This document shows positions 11,462 through 22,306 of a DNA stretch of 64,000 nt, piece after piece. Position numbers and translations under genes: made by a program. The notes beneath the pieces are model-generated. The model was given only the letters and a program-made list of their open reading frames with translations. It was not told the DNA's origin and did no database searches. Source of the DNA: Epichloe hybrida (lineage: Eukaryota; Ascomycota; Sordariomycetes; Hypocreales; Clavicipitaceae); assembly GCA_019022495.1 (NCBI GenBank), contig JAFEKR010000006.1, positions 2,294,001 through 2,358,000 of the forward strand, written 5' to 3'. Numbering within the stretch: position 1 is the stretch's first letter; every line of letters starts with the position of its first letter.

Positions 11462-13421
11462 GTCGTTGGGTGATGATGTGAAATTGTGGTTCTGAAGTTT
11501 CGATCAATCGTTTGCGGATCCTTTGGGCGTTGGCTCTGACTATCGCTCTCCCTCTGTACTCCGTAGTGTCCACCAGTCTGGTGAATGCGGTGAGGGGTCG
11601 TATGTATGTATGGTATGTATGTATGTCCTGAGCTCTCGTCCAAGGGCCTTGTCCCCTCGGCCGTATGTACGTATGACTACTGCCAGTCGCCCCTTGCAGG
11701 GAAGGATGGGAGAATGCCGAGGAAAGGGCACCGGCGGCAAGGCCGTCTTGAACAAGCCTGTGCACGAGATAATTCGTTATTGGGGCCGGCGTCAGGTGGT
11801 GGAAGAAGGAGGCTGAAGGAGCCGATTGCTGACGGCGAAAAGGCGAAGCGACGTGTGGCAGGGCGACAGACAAGCCGGGAACTTGGTGGGCAAACGAAAT
11901 GGCAATAAAAGTACTTGTTTTGTAGGGTTGCGATAGAGATGACAGGGAGGAACTACATAGAAGAAGAACGAGATGGATTATGAGTAAAGTACGGAACGGA
12001 TTAATAGAAGAGGGTTTGACATGCCGGGTGTTGGTTGGGGCGGCGGAAGTTGGGGCGCAAGTCGAGGCGACGTCGACTCGACGTCACTCAGAGCAGGGGC
12101 TAATTAGTGTACGTATTATTAACGTGTCGCCCGAGAAGGCTGATAATTTGCACTGAGTCGCTAGTTTCGAATTCCGACCCATGGAATGCTGGGATGCTGG
12201 GATGCTGGGATGCTGGGATGCTGGGATGCTGGAATGCTTTGGGCTATTACGTCCTTTGTACGTCCATTTGCAAATCCACTCGGTCCGCTTCGCAAGCTCA
12301 AGTGCCAGTGCCGAAGTCGATCCTCGAGCCGATCCCGTGCAAACTCTACGGATCCGTATCTATCACATCATTGTTAATAATAAGGGATGCCAACGGCAAC
12401 CCATTGGATGTCACATGGCAAACCGGCAGATCGCAGTCGAACTAACAATATTAAGGCGGGGTTGCCTGACTTGTTGCAAAAAGGCGTATGTATGTATGTG
12501 CCAACAGCCATGTCTATCATATATTATTATATTATGAAGGTTCAATCGGCAACATTGAACCCGGCGTCCCTTACACCCAAATGACGAACCCCAGGACCGT
12601 GACGTCGTCGCCACCTTATGAATAACTGTAGAAACTACGGCTGGGCCAGGGCCTGAGCCCGAGGGTTTGCCACTTGGGTTCTTGGCTTGGTTTGAGCTCA
12701 CAAGGCAAGGGGGGGGGGACCCTTCCAGGAACACGATGTTCATGCCAGAAAAATCTTGTTCGGCCCCATTAGACAATCAATTACGTAGACAGACCCGTCA
12801 GGACTCTGCTCAGCAAGGCAAGGACGGCCCGATCTGCTACCTTCCGCTTTCTTCGTGCAACCTGATTCTGCCCAGATTCGAACCAAGATTTTAAAATTTT
12901 GCAGCCTGAGATTCCACCACGGAGGCCGGAGGGGGGGCATCTTCACCATTTTCACCACCATGGTTAAAGATGTCCGGGCATGACCCATGAGCTTTCCCTC
13001 CTTTGCGAGTTGGGCAGCAAGACGCTCGCTGGTTGCCGATGATTCCGAGACCGTACATTAGCGCCACCCTTCCATTTAAAGTGACACTCAGTTCGTCCAT
13101 CGCCTAGACAGATACGAGGTTAGGTCTTGGGCAGATATACCTTGCCGTGCAATCTGACTTTTATACGATGCAGAGGGGTTTCCGGTGCACGATTTATTAT
13201 GTAGAAGCGACGCCAGGGGATCGATATATTGATGCTTTTGTGCGACCCGCAATGAGACGAGCCATCTCACAAACAGCCTCATTTGAAGACATCATTCGCA
13301 AAAACGGTGCCCAATGCCGTTAGTTGGATCAAAAACGCACCTGTATTTCCCAAGAGCAACTACGGAGTACTTCTGTAATACAAAACCAACGTTACAATGT
13401 TCCGATTGCTCATAGGAGTGC
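11462..13421. other. 2-kb intergenic region
   Basis: No credible gene is seen. It contains TGTATG-rich simple sequence at about 11603-11634, TACTCCGTA at 11557, an 8-bp tandem array at 12188-12235, a 10-G run at 12709-12718, and TACGGAGTA at 13361. Short ORFs overlap on both strands and lack motifs. Upstream elements of the long minus-strand gene should lie at the left end. Confidence 0.5.
12188..12235 (+). repeat. 8-bp tandem array, unit GCTGGGAT, six copies
   Basis: Five perfect copies of GCTGGGAT are followed by a sixth with one change (GCTGGAAT). The array lies in intergenic DNA with no gene across it. It is a short minisatellite, not a CRISPR, because there are no spacers. Confidence 0.9.
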
Positions 13422-13825
13422 TTAGCATTTCCCATTCGAGGTGCCAGTTGCCTTCCAGCCAACCCCATTAACCGTTACTGGCAAGTTCGTGTTACCATGA
13501 GCACAGTCGCAATTCATATCAAAGTAAATATGCTTAATATGCTGCAGGTCCTCCGTAGTACGGATATTATAAGGATCGCTAACACTGCCGCCGCCCAACT
13601 GGTTATGGCACTTGTCAATGAGGGCATCTTTTGGATACAAGATCAGATCGTGCTCCGTAAGGTGCTTGTCATTTATTGCGTCGACATGAAACACTATGTG
13701 GATTGGGGTGCCACGACGCGCAGCGCTCGTTGTTGCAGTAGCTAAAACCAAGAAATTCGAGAGCTCTATTCTCACGTATTAGCACTAGTAGAGAAAGGGA
13801 AGATGAAAAAGGTTAACTAACTCAT
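13422..13825 (-). CDS. predicted small secreted cysteine-containing protein
   Basis: The inferred model is a 4-nt first exon (13825-13822, ATG plus A), a 56-bp intron with a perfect GCTAATAC branch point and ATAG acceptor, and a second exon 13765-13422, giving 115 residues. Without the intron the frame has only a GTG start; with it the protein begins MKLSNFLVLATATTSA, a textbook signal peptide with a short cleavage region (TSAA-RR). The mature part has four Cys (one mid-protein, an NCDC pair, one as the last residue), giving a possible two-disulfide fold. I recognise no family. Such proteins are often effectors or antimicrobial proteins in plant- or insect-associated fungi, but that is inference. 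It sits immediately beside the AT-rich block, and its upstream region already lies in AT-rich sequence. The tiny first exon is the main uncertainty. Confidence 0.55.
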
Positions 13826-14551
13826 TCTAAGTATGTGTATAATAGAGGATAGTGGGAGACAACAATAGCTTTTAAGTAGATTGAGTACCTTGCAATCTGG
13901 TTGTTAAGTTTGGATTGTATAGTGGTCTTTGGATTAGGGTTAACGGACTCTTTCTAGTCTTTTGTGAGGGCATAGGAAAGGGGTTGTAATCGCCTTAGTA
14001 ATTTATCCTTTGAAGGTCTTGCTTAGGGCATTGTGTATAGAGGTATGATTATAATAAGGGAAAATAAAAAGTAAGGGTAGAAAAAAGGGGGGGGGGGGTC
14101 TCTGTAGATGCCTATTAAAAGGAACAGAGCTTGTTGTTTAATCGTATCAGACAATATCGTCGGCAACAGTCGTAATGATTGATTTGAGTTAGCTAGCTTA
14201 GCTGAGGTTATTTAACATCAGGTTCGAAATAAATGCCTCGCGGCAATAGATTCGGTTATTTGGTTGGTTTTCTCGTGATAGACAATAAAATTAACAATTA
14301 ATAACAATATCCTAGATAAATATAACGAAGTTATATCCCTAAGCCTAAGGGTTAATAGATTAATTCCTTAGAAGCCTAATAAGCCTATAACTAGGATTCT
14401 AGTCTCTTCCTTTAGCACACTTATGCAGTTATGCCTCTTTACCATAATAACCATTATAGCATAACAAGGGGTAGTAGTAGTAGCGTTTGTAAAAATGTCT
14501 TTTCTTATGATACCTAGCTTATCTATAGTTATGAAGTCAACTACTAATTAG
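13826..14551. other. AT-rich transition into the transposon block
   Basis: Composition falls steeply in GC from about 13780. There is no gene. A 12-G run stands at 14087-14098. Part of 14460-14551 may be leader sequence of the LTR-like unit that follows, because a similar TTAGTA...TATAG stretch also flanks the second copy near 28914. Confidence 0.5.
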
Positions 14552-14810
14552 TATTAGATGCACTAAGGTCCTGCGCAGGTAATAAATCCTGTATAAATTC
14601 GAAGTTAATGATAGATAGTTTTAATAGCTAGGAAAGAGGGAGAAGAGAGGGAAAGTCTAGATGCTAGAAAAGTAGGCGAAGTCCGTATGTAGGGCACAAA
14701 AGGGGGTGGCGAATTAATGTAGCTAATCGCATTGCGTGCATCGCGCTAGACCTATAATTGGTCCGGTCTTTGGCCACGATTGAACCGATGAAGATCCGAA
14801 GGAATCAACA
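14552..14810 (-). repeat. LTR-like unit, left copy, inverted relative to 28650-28913
   Basis: Read on the minus strand it begins TGTTGATTCC and ends TGCATCTAATA, matching the plus-strand unit at 28650-28913 along its whole length with mainly C/T and G/A differences. TG...CA ends (one eroded) and size fit a short LTR. Its orientation is opposite to the right copy. Confidence 0.7.
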
Positions 14811-15171
14811 AGTGGACTGTTATTTATAATAAATTATGCCTTTATAGTAATTCCCCTCTGAAGATTAAATTATAAAGAAGATCTCAGAGCTTACGAAGAT
14901 ATATAAGGATAGTAACTACTATAGTAGAAAGCTATATAACTTCTTAATACTAAAGATTACACTCTTTAAAAATAAGTGTAATAGAATTAACCTTCCTTAA
15001 ACATATTATTAGAAGGCTTTCCTTATTATGTTAATAGGTAATACTAAGTAATACTACCTTAATTACCTCTTTAGGAATAACTATTCCTATAAAGAGATAA
15101 TTACTTATATTTATTAGCGCTTTAAGATAGAAAGTAACTAGTAATTCTATTACTATAAGTAAAGTAGTATA

Positions 15172-15176
15172 ATACT
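15172..15176 (+). repeat. target-site duplication, left, ATACT
   Basis: The five bases ATACT directly precede the copia element and recur directly after it at 22302-22306. Five bases is the normal copia duplication length. Confidence 0.85.
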
Positions 15177-16007
15177 TATTGAATTGTAGGGAGCTAGTTA
15201 CCAGCTGCCAGCTGGCAACAGCTGTACAAGTGCAAGCTCTACGGTCAGGGACCGATAGGGCCGCAAAGTTGAATCAATCAACGCAACGCAACGGAAGGTT
15301 GTGGCAGTTATTAACTAATAGAATTCAATTTAGATCACTTTTATAATATCTTATAGAGTAATAGAATTGATTTTAGATACGTTGTGCGGGCAATGCGGCT
15401 GTTGTTAGTTGAGAGGACTAGCTATCTAGCTAGTTGAAAAGATCTTCTTCCTCTTATAGACCTACTAACCGTATTAGTGGATCCGGGCCGCTAACGGGGT
15501 CTTACGGGCTACTTTTAATTTTCCGCAAAATTCATTTGTATGCAAAAATCAAAAAATCGACTTACCACCATACTAGCTAGCAACCCGTATGCACTAACTT
15601 TTGGTCCAAAAAATAACCTTGCATAAAGAGAAAGCCCTATCTTTAAGCTTTAATTTGCTATATGTGAAACTTTTATACAACCTCTAGATAAAGAGAAAAT
15701 CGCTGTCAAAGATAGCTATAGGGTAAGTTATGTATAGGGTAACCTGCTTACGTCACCCTAGCTTACGTTACCCTAGCTTACCTAATTACTAGTGGTATGG
15801 TTGTAGCTACACTTATAGCCACAACACAATTGACTAATTAGTCATCCACACGGTTAGTCGCAGCTGTTAACAGCTACGACGTAGCTATTGATAGCTGCCC
15901 TCGCGACCGTTAACAGCTGCAGTGCAGCTGTTAGACTTGTAAAGCAAGCTAGTAATAAGAAGGTTCTTTAACTAGAAAAGGGCTAAAAATAGGTCTTATT
16001 TTTAACA
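15177..16007 (-). repeat. 3' LTR of the minus-strand copia element
   Basis: 831 bp. On the minus strand it begins TGTTAAAAATAAGACC and ends in CAATA (eroded CAACA). In the first 140 plus-strand bases I count eight differences from the partner at 21471, all C/T or G/A. Confidence 0.93.
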
Positions 16008-16017
16008 CCCCCTCTAC
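16008..16017 (-). other. polypurine tract
   Basis: Minus-strand GTAGAGGGGG immediately precedes the TG of the 3' LTR, the expected place for the plus-strand primer of reverse transcription. Confidence 0.8.
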
Positions 16018-16431
16018 AAAAGAATTACATTTAAAGCAATTAGAAGTGTACAAAGAGACTATAGGGAAAAACAACAACTTTTGATAATAACAGATAAAAG
16101 GGAAAAACAGGAAAAAATAAAAGAAAAGACCCCCTTTTTGAATTCCTAGCTATTGTTAAATATAGCTCCCTTTTTGACGTTGTTTTTAGTTCCCTGTTGA
16201 AGGGAATTAGTTGTTGGTTTAATAATTATTAAGCCCTAAAAGCTTAATAAAAGCCTAATAAAGAGGTCTAGAAAGAGGCTTCGTAAGACTATCTGTAGGC
16301 ATTGACTTCGTATCTAGATATTTGATCTTAGCTAAACCCTCTAAAACCTATTGCCTAATATAGTTAAACTTTAGCAATGTATGCTTTGTACGACTATGTA
16401 AAGCAGGGTTATAAGCAGTAGTTATAGCGCC

Positions 16432-18147
16432 TTAATTATCGCAATATATCTGGATAGGGGGAGAAATAGGGGTTTTTAGCTCCTTAAATAAGCCCTGAAG
16501 CCACTGAAGCTCCCGGAAGGTCTCGCAGATAGCATCAGCTTTAGCTTCTAGTGTTAATAGAGCTATTGTACTAGCTTTCTTTGATTTCCAGCTAATAGGT
16601 CCGCTAGCTAGCTTAAATAGATAAGCATAGGTTGATTTTGAGGTCTTTTTATCCCCTGTAAAATCACTATTATAATAACCTATTAGGCTTTTGCTAACTA
16701 AACCTTTAGGGTCTCCCCTATAGATAATAGCAAGGAATCTAGTCCCTAATAGATACCTTAGCAGATTTTTAGCTGCTTTTAGGTATTCTATATAAGGGCT
16801 AGCTAGTGTAGTAGATAACCACTGTAGCGTAAAAGCTGTATCAGGCCTTGTAAGCAATATTAGGTACATTATAGTCCTTATGATGCACTAATAAAGCTTG
16901 ATTTCGCTAGCTATTAAAAGCTTAGTTATCTGCGTAGCTAAAACGCCTAGCTAAAGAGGTATGCTAATAGGCTTACTATCTAGCATATTAAATCGTTTTA
17001 AGGCTTTTAATATATACTGAGATTGATGAATTTTTAGTATTCTATTAGGCCTATCTCATACGATTTGAACCCCTAAGAAGAATTCAGCAGGCCCCCTATC
17101 TTCTATTAGATAGACTTTATGAAGTTCCTTTTTAAGCCTTTAGATATAAGATAAATCCGGTCTAATTAGAAGACAGTCATTAACGTACGTAATGATAAAG
17201 GTTTTGGTTAAAGGATTAAAGAAGATAGCTAGGTCAGATATTAAAGGGTTAAATCCTAAGGATTTAAGCACTAATATTAGCGCTTGTTGCCATTCCCTTA
17301 AGCTTTGTTTTAGGCTATATAAAGACTTCTGTAATAAAATTACTTAATCTTTAGAAGGTTTCCAGCCAAAACTTCTAGCTAATTTAGCTAGTTTAGGATT
17401 TGCCTCAAGGAATTCAATAAACCCTTCTAGAATAACTATATAAATCTATTATTGTAGCTTACTATTAAGAAAAGCTCCTATAAAATCGATTTGTTTGATT
17501 TCCTAGTTATTCCAAGCCGCTAGGGCTAGTAAAATCCTCTAGCTAGGGGGAATGCTTGTGGTAGCGAAGGTCTCTAGGTAATCTAGGCCTTTGATTTGCA
17601 TAAATCCCTTAGTAATAAGTTAAGCCTTATATTTTAAAGGATTATTTTCTTTATCCTTTTTAAGCTTATAAACAAGCCTATTCTTTAGTACTTTTCGGCC
17701 CTTAGGGATTTGATCTTTCCCTATAAATTTAAAAGTACTAGCCTTTAGAAGCTGTTCGTATTCCTTGTACGTAGCTTCTATCTATTTATCCCTTTCAGGG
17801 CTAGATATAGCCTGCTTCCAGGTCTTAGGCTTGGGGCTAATAGGATTCTTTTCCTTTAGCTTCTCCTATACCTTAAAGCAGATTTCTTTTATAAAATCTA
17901 GAGAAGAAGGGGAACTAATATCAACATCCATAGGGTTGATATTAGGGTCGAAATCGATAATTTTGTCAAAATCGAGGTCCGAAGTCGAAATCTGATTTCC
18001 TGGTTGAGTTATAGGCTGCGCCTGTATGGGATCCGCTGGAATTAAGCCTTTAGGGGGTTCTTTGGGGCCTGTAGGTGGTTTTTCTTGACCTATAGGGATA
18101 CCTATGTTGTCTATAGGATAATCCTTTGAACCTTGATCTAGATGTTA
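16432..18147 (-). pseudogene. copia reverse transcriptase and RNase H, broken
   Basis: Reading the minus strand with stops ignored gives an RT region. Near 17760-17570 are KEYEQLLKASTFKFI and a stretch like LITKGFMQIKGLDYLE, the copia 'VAKGFMQ' region. The RNase H end is open at 16432-16869 and finishes with IQIYCDN, the conserved copia C-terminal RNase H motif; SKKASTIALLTLEAKADAI is its catalytic-region counterpart. At least one stop replaces an expected Gln or Arg just before LITKG. No intact product. Confidence 0.85.
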
Positions 18148-20085
18148 TTAATCTAAATCATTTTCCCCCTCTAAAGGGTTATCCCCTATAGAAATCCTAG
18201 GTAAGCCTTTAGAAACAGGGCCTATAGGTTCTATAATCTTAATAAAGCTAGTCTTTATAACTAGCCTTTTAGAGGGGATGTACACTAGGTAGGTGTTGGA
18301 ACCTAGTGTAGCTAAAAGTCTTCCAGGGATAGTCCTAGCTGCTAACTTCTGGGCTTTAGGTCGTTTTTCTAGGGGGATTAGAATCTCACAGTGAGATCCT
18401 ATAGCTCTAATACTGCTAATATCAGTTGTATAAGGCTGATTTAGCTCCCTAGATAGCAGCTGTTCAGGGCTTTCATCCTTAGTGGTATTAGTAGTTATAT
18501 TAACTAGGTTAACAACTGCAGGTAATACAAAACACCATAAAAATAACGGTAATTTTGCCCACTGGATAGTAGCCCTTAATCGATCTAGAATAGTACGAAT
18601 TGAACGTTCTGCTAATCCATTTTGCTCATGGATATAGGGACTAGAAGTCGTAAATTTGATCCCTTTAGAATTCAACCAAGCTTAATAACTAGAATCGATT
18701 TCCTAGCCCCCATTGAAGTGAAGGTGCCTAGGATATTGACCTAGTTGATTTTTAAGCCCTCTGAAGAAGCCTTTGATAGCCTTATAAATAGTTAGGCCTT
18801 CCTTATTAGGTAATAAGATAACCCACTTATATCTAGTCTTTTGATCAACTAAAAATAAGCAAATTGACTGTTTATTGTACGGCGTAGGACTGATTTTTAG
18901 CGTATCCCCCTCTATTCGATCTAGAGCTCTTGGGGGGTCAGGGATAGCTAATTTCCTAGGTCTTCTAACTGCCTTAGATTGATCACAAGCAATACATCTA
19001 AAATCCTTATCCTTAATTTTAGAAAAATCAGGGATTCCTTTAGTTATAAGGCTAGTTTTCTTTAGTAAAGGAAGACCTAGGTGCCCTAATCGTATATGCC
19101 ATAGGCTAGCTAGTTCTAATAACCGTTGATATTGAAGATCCTTAGGGTCTGAATTAGGATCTAGACTAGGGCCCTCTTCACTAGTCCCCTGCTGGGCCCC
19201 TTGAGAACCACAGGCCTCTTGGAGAGGTATTAGGGACCCTTTTCCTCCACTAGGGCCCTCTAACACCCCTAAATCTATTTCCTTAGATTTATAAGGGACC
19301 TAACCTGGGGCTATAGGCGAAGAAGAAGGGACTAATTCCTCTAAATCATCCCGTACGATTTCTTTAATATCATTATCATTTTCGTTAATTTCGTGTAAAT
19401 TAGAAGCCTAATCCGGCTTTTTAGAGGGAATTTGAACCTCTATAGGGTAACTATGACCCTTAAAAGCGGCGTAGGTAAAAGGTTGGATGTAATGAGAGTT
19501 ATTACAGGGCCCTTTAGATAACTTTGGCGTAGATTGGTTTTTAACGTGAAAGAAAAAACCATGTTTTTCTATATCTAAGGTTGCAATACAAGACCTATCT
19601 TTAAGATAAAGTAGGTTTTTTATAAGGCAACCACCAGATATATAGTGCGTAAGTTCACTAACTATATTAACATTAAGCTGAGGAAAATATAGCGCATCTT
19701 TAAGCACTAAGGTCCTATATTTATTAGGATTCTTTTGATATAAGACCTCAAAAACAGCACTACCGTGACCCTTAGCGTAAATAAGGCCACCACCAGTTAT
19801 AATAGGGTCGGATTCCCCTTTTTTATAGGGGGTATAATCCCTAAAGACCTCCCTAGAATTAATAATATATACAGTTAAACCTGTATTATATAATAGGGCC
19901 TTTTTCATGTCTTTGCTGTAATAATTAAAACCATTTAAGGTTTTAATTTCTTGATTTTCATTATCCGATTCACTAGAGCTAGAATCAGAGCTACTATCAC
20001 TAGAGCTCTTATAACTAGTCTTATAAAGGCTAGGCTTCTTGTACGGTTTAAGAGCACCGTTAGAAAGGTTGTAATTTCCTAGCAT
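18148..20085 (-). pseudogene. copia protease, GAG-pre-integrase and integrase, broken
   Basis: Three open stretches follow the copia order on the minus strand. 20085-19408 is the protease region, with an NTGLTVYIINSREVF-like active-site context and ALYFPQLNVNIVSE. 19266-18703 carries LWHIRLGHLGLPLL and the zinc-binding part CIACDQSKA. 18675-18148 carries SPYIHEQNGLAERSIRTIL, the C-terminal part of the integrase core. The stretches are separated by stop codons, so no full polyprotein can be made. Confidence 0.88.
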
Positions 20086-20142
20086 AAAAGATCCCTCTCC
20101 AGAGGTCTCTTTATTATCCTTTTTATCTAATTTTTAACCTTT

Positions 20143-21015
20143 TTACTTCTTCTTCTTCTTCTTATTAGAAGAAGAATTAGAATTAGAAGAGCCCTTATTT
20201 TCTTTAGAGCCTCCTTTCTTCTTCTGATTCTTGGGGGCTTTGTCTTTATCCTTAGCCCCTTTTTCAAGGTTTTTAGCCCTATAATTCAGGGCTTTGGATA
20301 CCGTAGATGATTTATCCCTCTGTTCTGCTAGAAGGTCTGCTATCAAAAATTGGAGATTTAAGGCATCTAGGGGAGCCCCTATAGCCCTATTCGTACGCAT
20401 GCTGAATCGTTGCCTCTCAGCCCACTGAGGGAAGGTTAATTTTAGGGATTAAAGATATTGATTAACCTAATCTATCGGAGCAATCAGGACCCCTGAAATC
20501 GATAATCTAGCTAGTAGATTATTAAAGACTGCATTAAAGGACTCTAGAGTCCCCTTAAACTCTTGAAAATTCAGGTTATGAAATTCTGAATATAGGGACC
20601 CCCTCTGGATTTCAACGCTATGTGAATATTGCCTTATAAGTAAATTATAGGCTTCTTTAGGTGATTTTTGCCAAGTTATAGCGGCTTGGGGTCCTTCTGT
20701 ATAACTATCCCTTAGTAACATAAGGATAATAGCTTGATCTGGATCCCCTAGCGCCCTAGAACTCTCCGGATTATCTAGAAAATTAGGCATGCCTAAAGCT
20801 CTAAATTAGATAGTTAGGGCTTGTTTCCATTGTTCGAAATTTTCGGCTCCTTTAAGCCTAGCAGTCTCTGGAAAACTATAAACCCTTTTATTAAATTCCT
20901 TAATAATTGAATTATTAAAGGTTGCTTGTACAGAGCTAGATTCAGCTTGATTTTCTTGAACAGGCTGCTGATCTTGCTGCTAACTAGCGGGCTTATTAGA
21001 TTTCACACCCTCCAT
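20143..21015 (-). pseudogene. copia gag, broken
   Basis: The gag start ATG lies at 21015-21013, opening MEGVKSNKPAS, and is followed within about ten codons by TAG in a Gln-rich context (CAG to TAG). Open fragments remain at 20790-20467 (with a gag-like EFHNLNFQEFKGTLESFNAVF region) and 20400-20143, which ends in a Lys-rich, Asn/Ser-rich tail. The pattern is typical of RIP on the coding strand. Confidence 0.85.
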
Positions 21016-21239
21016 ACGACTATTTATAGTTATAGATAGGCTTTCTAGCTTCTCTAATAACTAGTCTATAGTTGCTTGTTGCTTAATAGCCTGCTCTTTT
21101 AGCTAGTTATTTAGAACCTCTTGCGCACTAGGGTCAGGGATAACAGGTCCCTTTCCCTTTCCTTTAGTATCTATTTTCCTTTTTATAGAAGGGAAAAGCT
21201 TCTATCTCGCGGGTCCTTCCTTTTTTATAGAAGGGAAGT

Positions 21240-21420
21240 CTTCTGTATTTAAAATTTATTCCTTTTTATAGAAGGGAAAAAGCTTCTATCTCGCGGATCC
21301 TTCCTTTTTTATAGAAGGGAAGTCTTCTATAGCCACAATTAATTCCTTTTTATAGAAGGGAAAAGCTTCTTTCTCGCAGGTCCTTCCTTTTTTATAGAAG
21401 GGAAATCTTCTGTATTCGCA
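21240..21420. repeat. diverged tandem repeat near the 5' end of the copia element
   Basis: Three copies of a unit of about 85 bp lie between 21175 and 21420, each containing CCTTTTTTATAGAAGGGAA and TCGCGG/TCGCAGGTCCTTCC. They fall between the primer-binding site and gag, in the untranslated leader. Confidence 0.7.
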
Positions 21421-21451
21421 CATAAAATGACCTAAAAGGAATCTATAGTGA

Positions 21452-21470
21452 TAGAGCCAGGCTTATAACC
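21452..21470 (-). other. primer-binding site, half-tRNA type
   Basis: Minus-strand GGTTATAAGCCTGGC begins exactly where the 5' LTR ends. It resembles the complement of the anticodon arm of initiator tRNA-Met (GGTTATGAGCCC-type), the internal half-tRNA primer known for copia elements, with G-to-A changes as expected of RIP. Confidence 0.65.
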
Positions 21471-22301
21471 TATTGAATTATAGGGAGCTAGTTACTAGCT
21501 GCCAGCTGGCAACAGCTATACAAGTGCAAGCTCTACGGTCAGGGACCGATAGGGCCGCAAAGTTAAATCAATTAACGCAATGTAACGGAAGGTTATGGCA
21601 GTTATTAACTAATAGAATTTAATTTAGATTACTTTTATAATATCTTATAGAGCAATAGAATTGATTTTAGATACGTTATGCGGGTAATGCGGCTGTTGTT
21701 AGTTAAGAGGACTAGCTATCTAGCTAGTTAAAAAGATCTTCTTCCTCTTATAGACCTACTAACTGTATCGGTGGATCCAGGCTGCTAACAGGGTCTTACA
21801 GGCCACTTTTGATTTTCCGCAAAATTCATTTATATGTAAAAATTAAAAAATCAACTCACTACCATACTAGCTAGCAACCCGTATACACTAACTTTTAGTC
21901 TAAAAAATAACCTTATATAAAGAGAAAGCCTTATCTTTAAGCTTTAATTTGCTATATGTAAAACTTTTGTATAACCTCTAGATAAAGAGAAAATCGCTAT
22001 TAAAGATAGCTATAGGGTAAGTTATGTGTAGGGTAACCTGCTTACGTCACCCTAGCTTACGTCACCCTAGCTTACCTAATTACTAGTGGTATGGTTGTAG
22101 CCACACTTGTAGCTACAACGTAATTAACTAATTAGTTATCCACATGGTCGGTCGCAGCTGTTGACAGCTGCGACGTAGCCATTAATAGCTACCCTCGCGA
22201 CCGTTAACAGCTGCAGTGCAGCTGTCAGACTTGCAAAGCAAGCTAGTAATAAGAAGGTTCTTTAACTAGAAAAGGGCTAAAAATAGGTCTTATTTTTAAC
22301 A
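21471..22301 (-). repeat. 5' LTR of the minus-strand copia element
   Basis: 831 bp, equal in length to the partner at 15177-16007 and colinear with it. Bounded by the primer-binding site on one side and the ATACT duplication (22302-22306) on the other. Confidence 0.93.
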
Positions 22302-22306
22302 ATACT
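22302..22306 (+). repeat. target-site duplication, right, ATACT
   Basis: Matches 15172-15176 exactly and marks the right edge of the copia insertion. Confidence 0.85.

Larger units (their letters stand above)
15177..22301 (-). mobile_element. Ty1/copia LTR retrotransposon, minus strand, RIP-inactivated
   Basis: A complete element of 7125 bp lies between ATACT target duplications. Two 831-bp LTRs (15177-16007, 21471-22301) flank an internal region read on the minus strand. From the 5' end it has a primer-binding site next to the right LTR, gag (from 21015), protease, GAG-pre-integrase and integrase, reverse transcriptase, RNase H, and a purine tract (minus-strand GTAGAGGGGG) next to the left LTR. 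All coding parts are interrupted, commonly by TAG or TAA where CAG or CAA is expected, and the LTRs differ by transitions only. It inserted into the gag region of an older copia element. Confidence 0.93.

Noticed and set aside
12188..12235. Short repeats resembling a CRISPR
   Set aside because: Uniform tandem units without spacers in a eukaryotic genome; a minisatellite.
559..13825. A secondary-metabolite cluster around the GT2 synthase
   Set aside because: No polyketide or peptide synthase, terpene cyclase, transporter or P450 is present; neighbours are unrelated.
13933..13943. TTAGGGTTA string suggesting telomere sequence
   Set aside because: It occurs once only, with no tandem continuation; chance.
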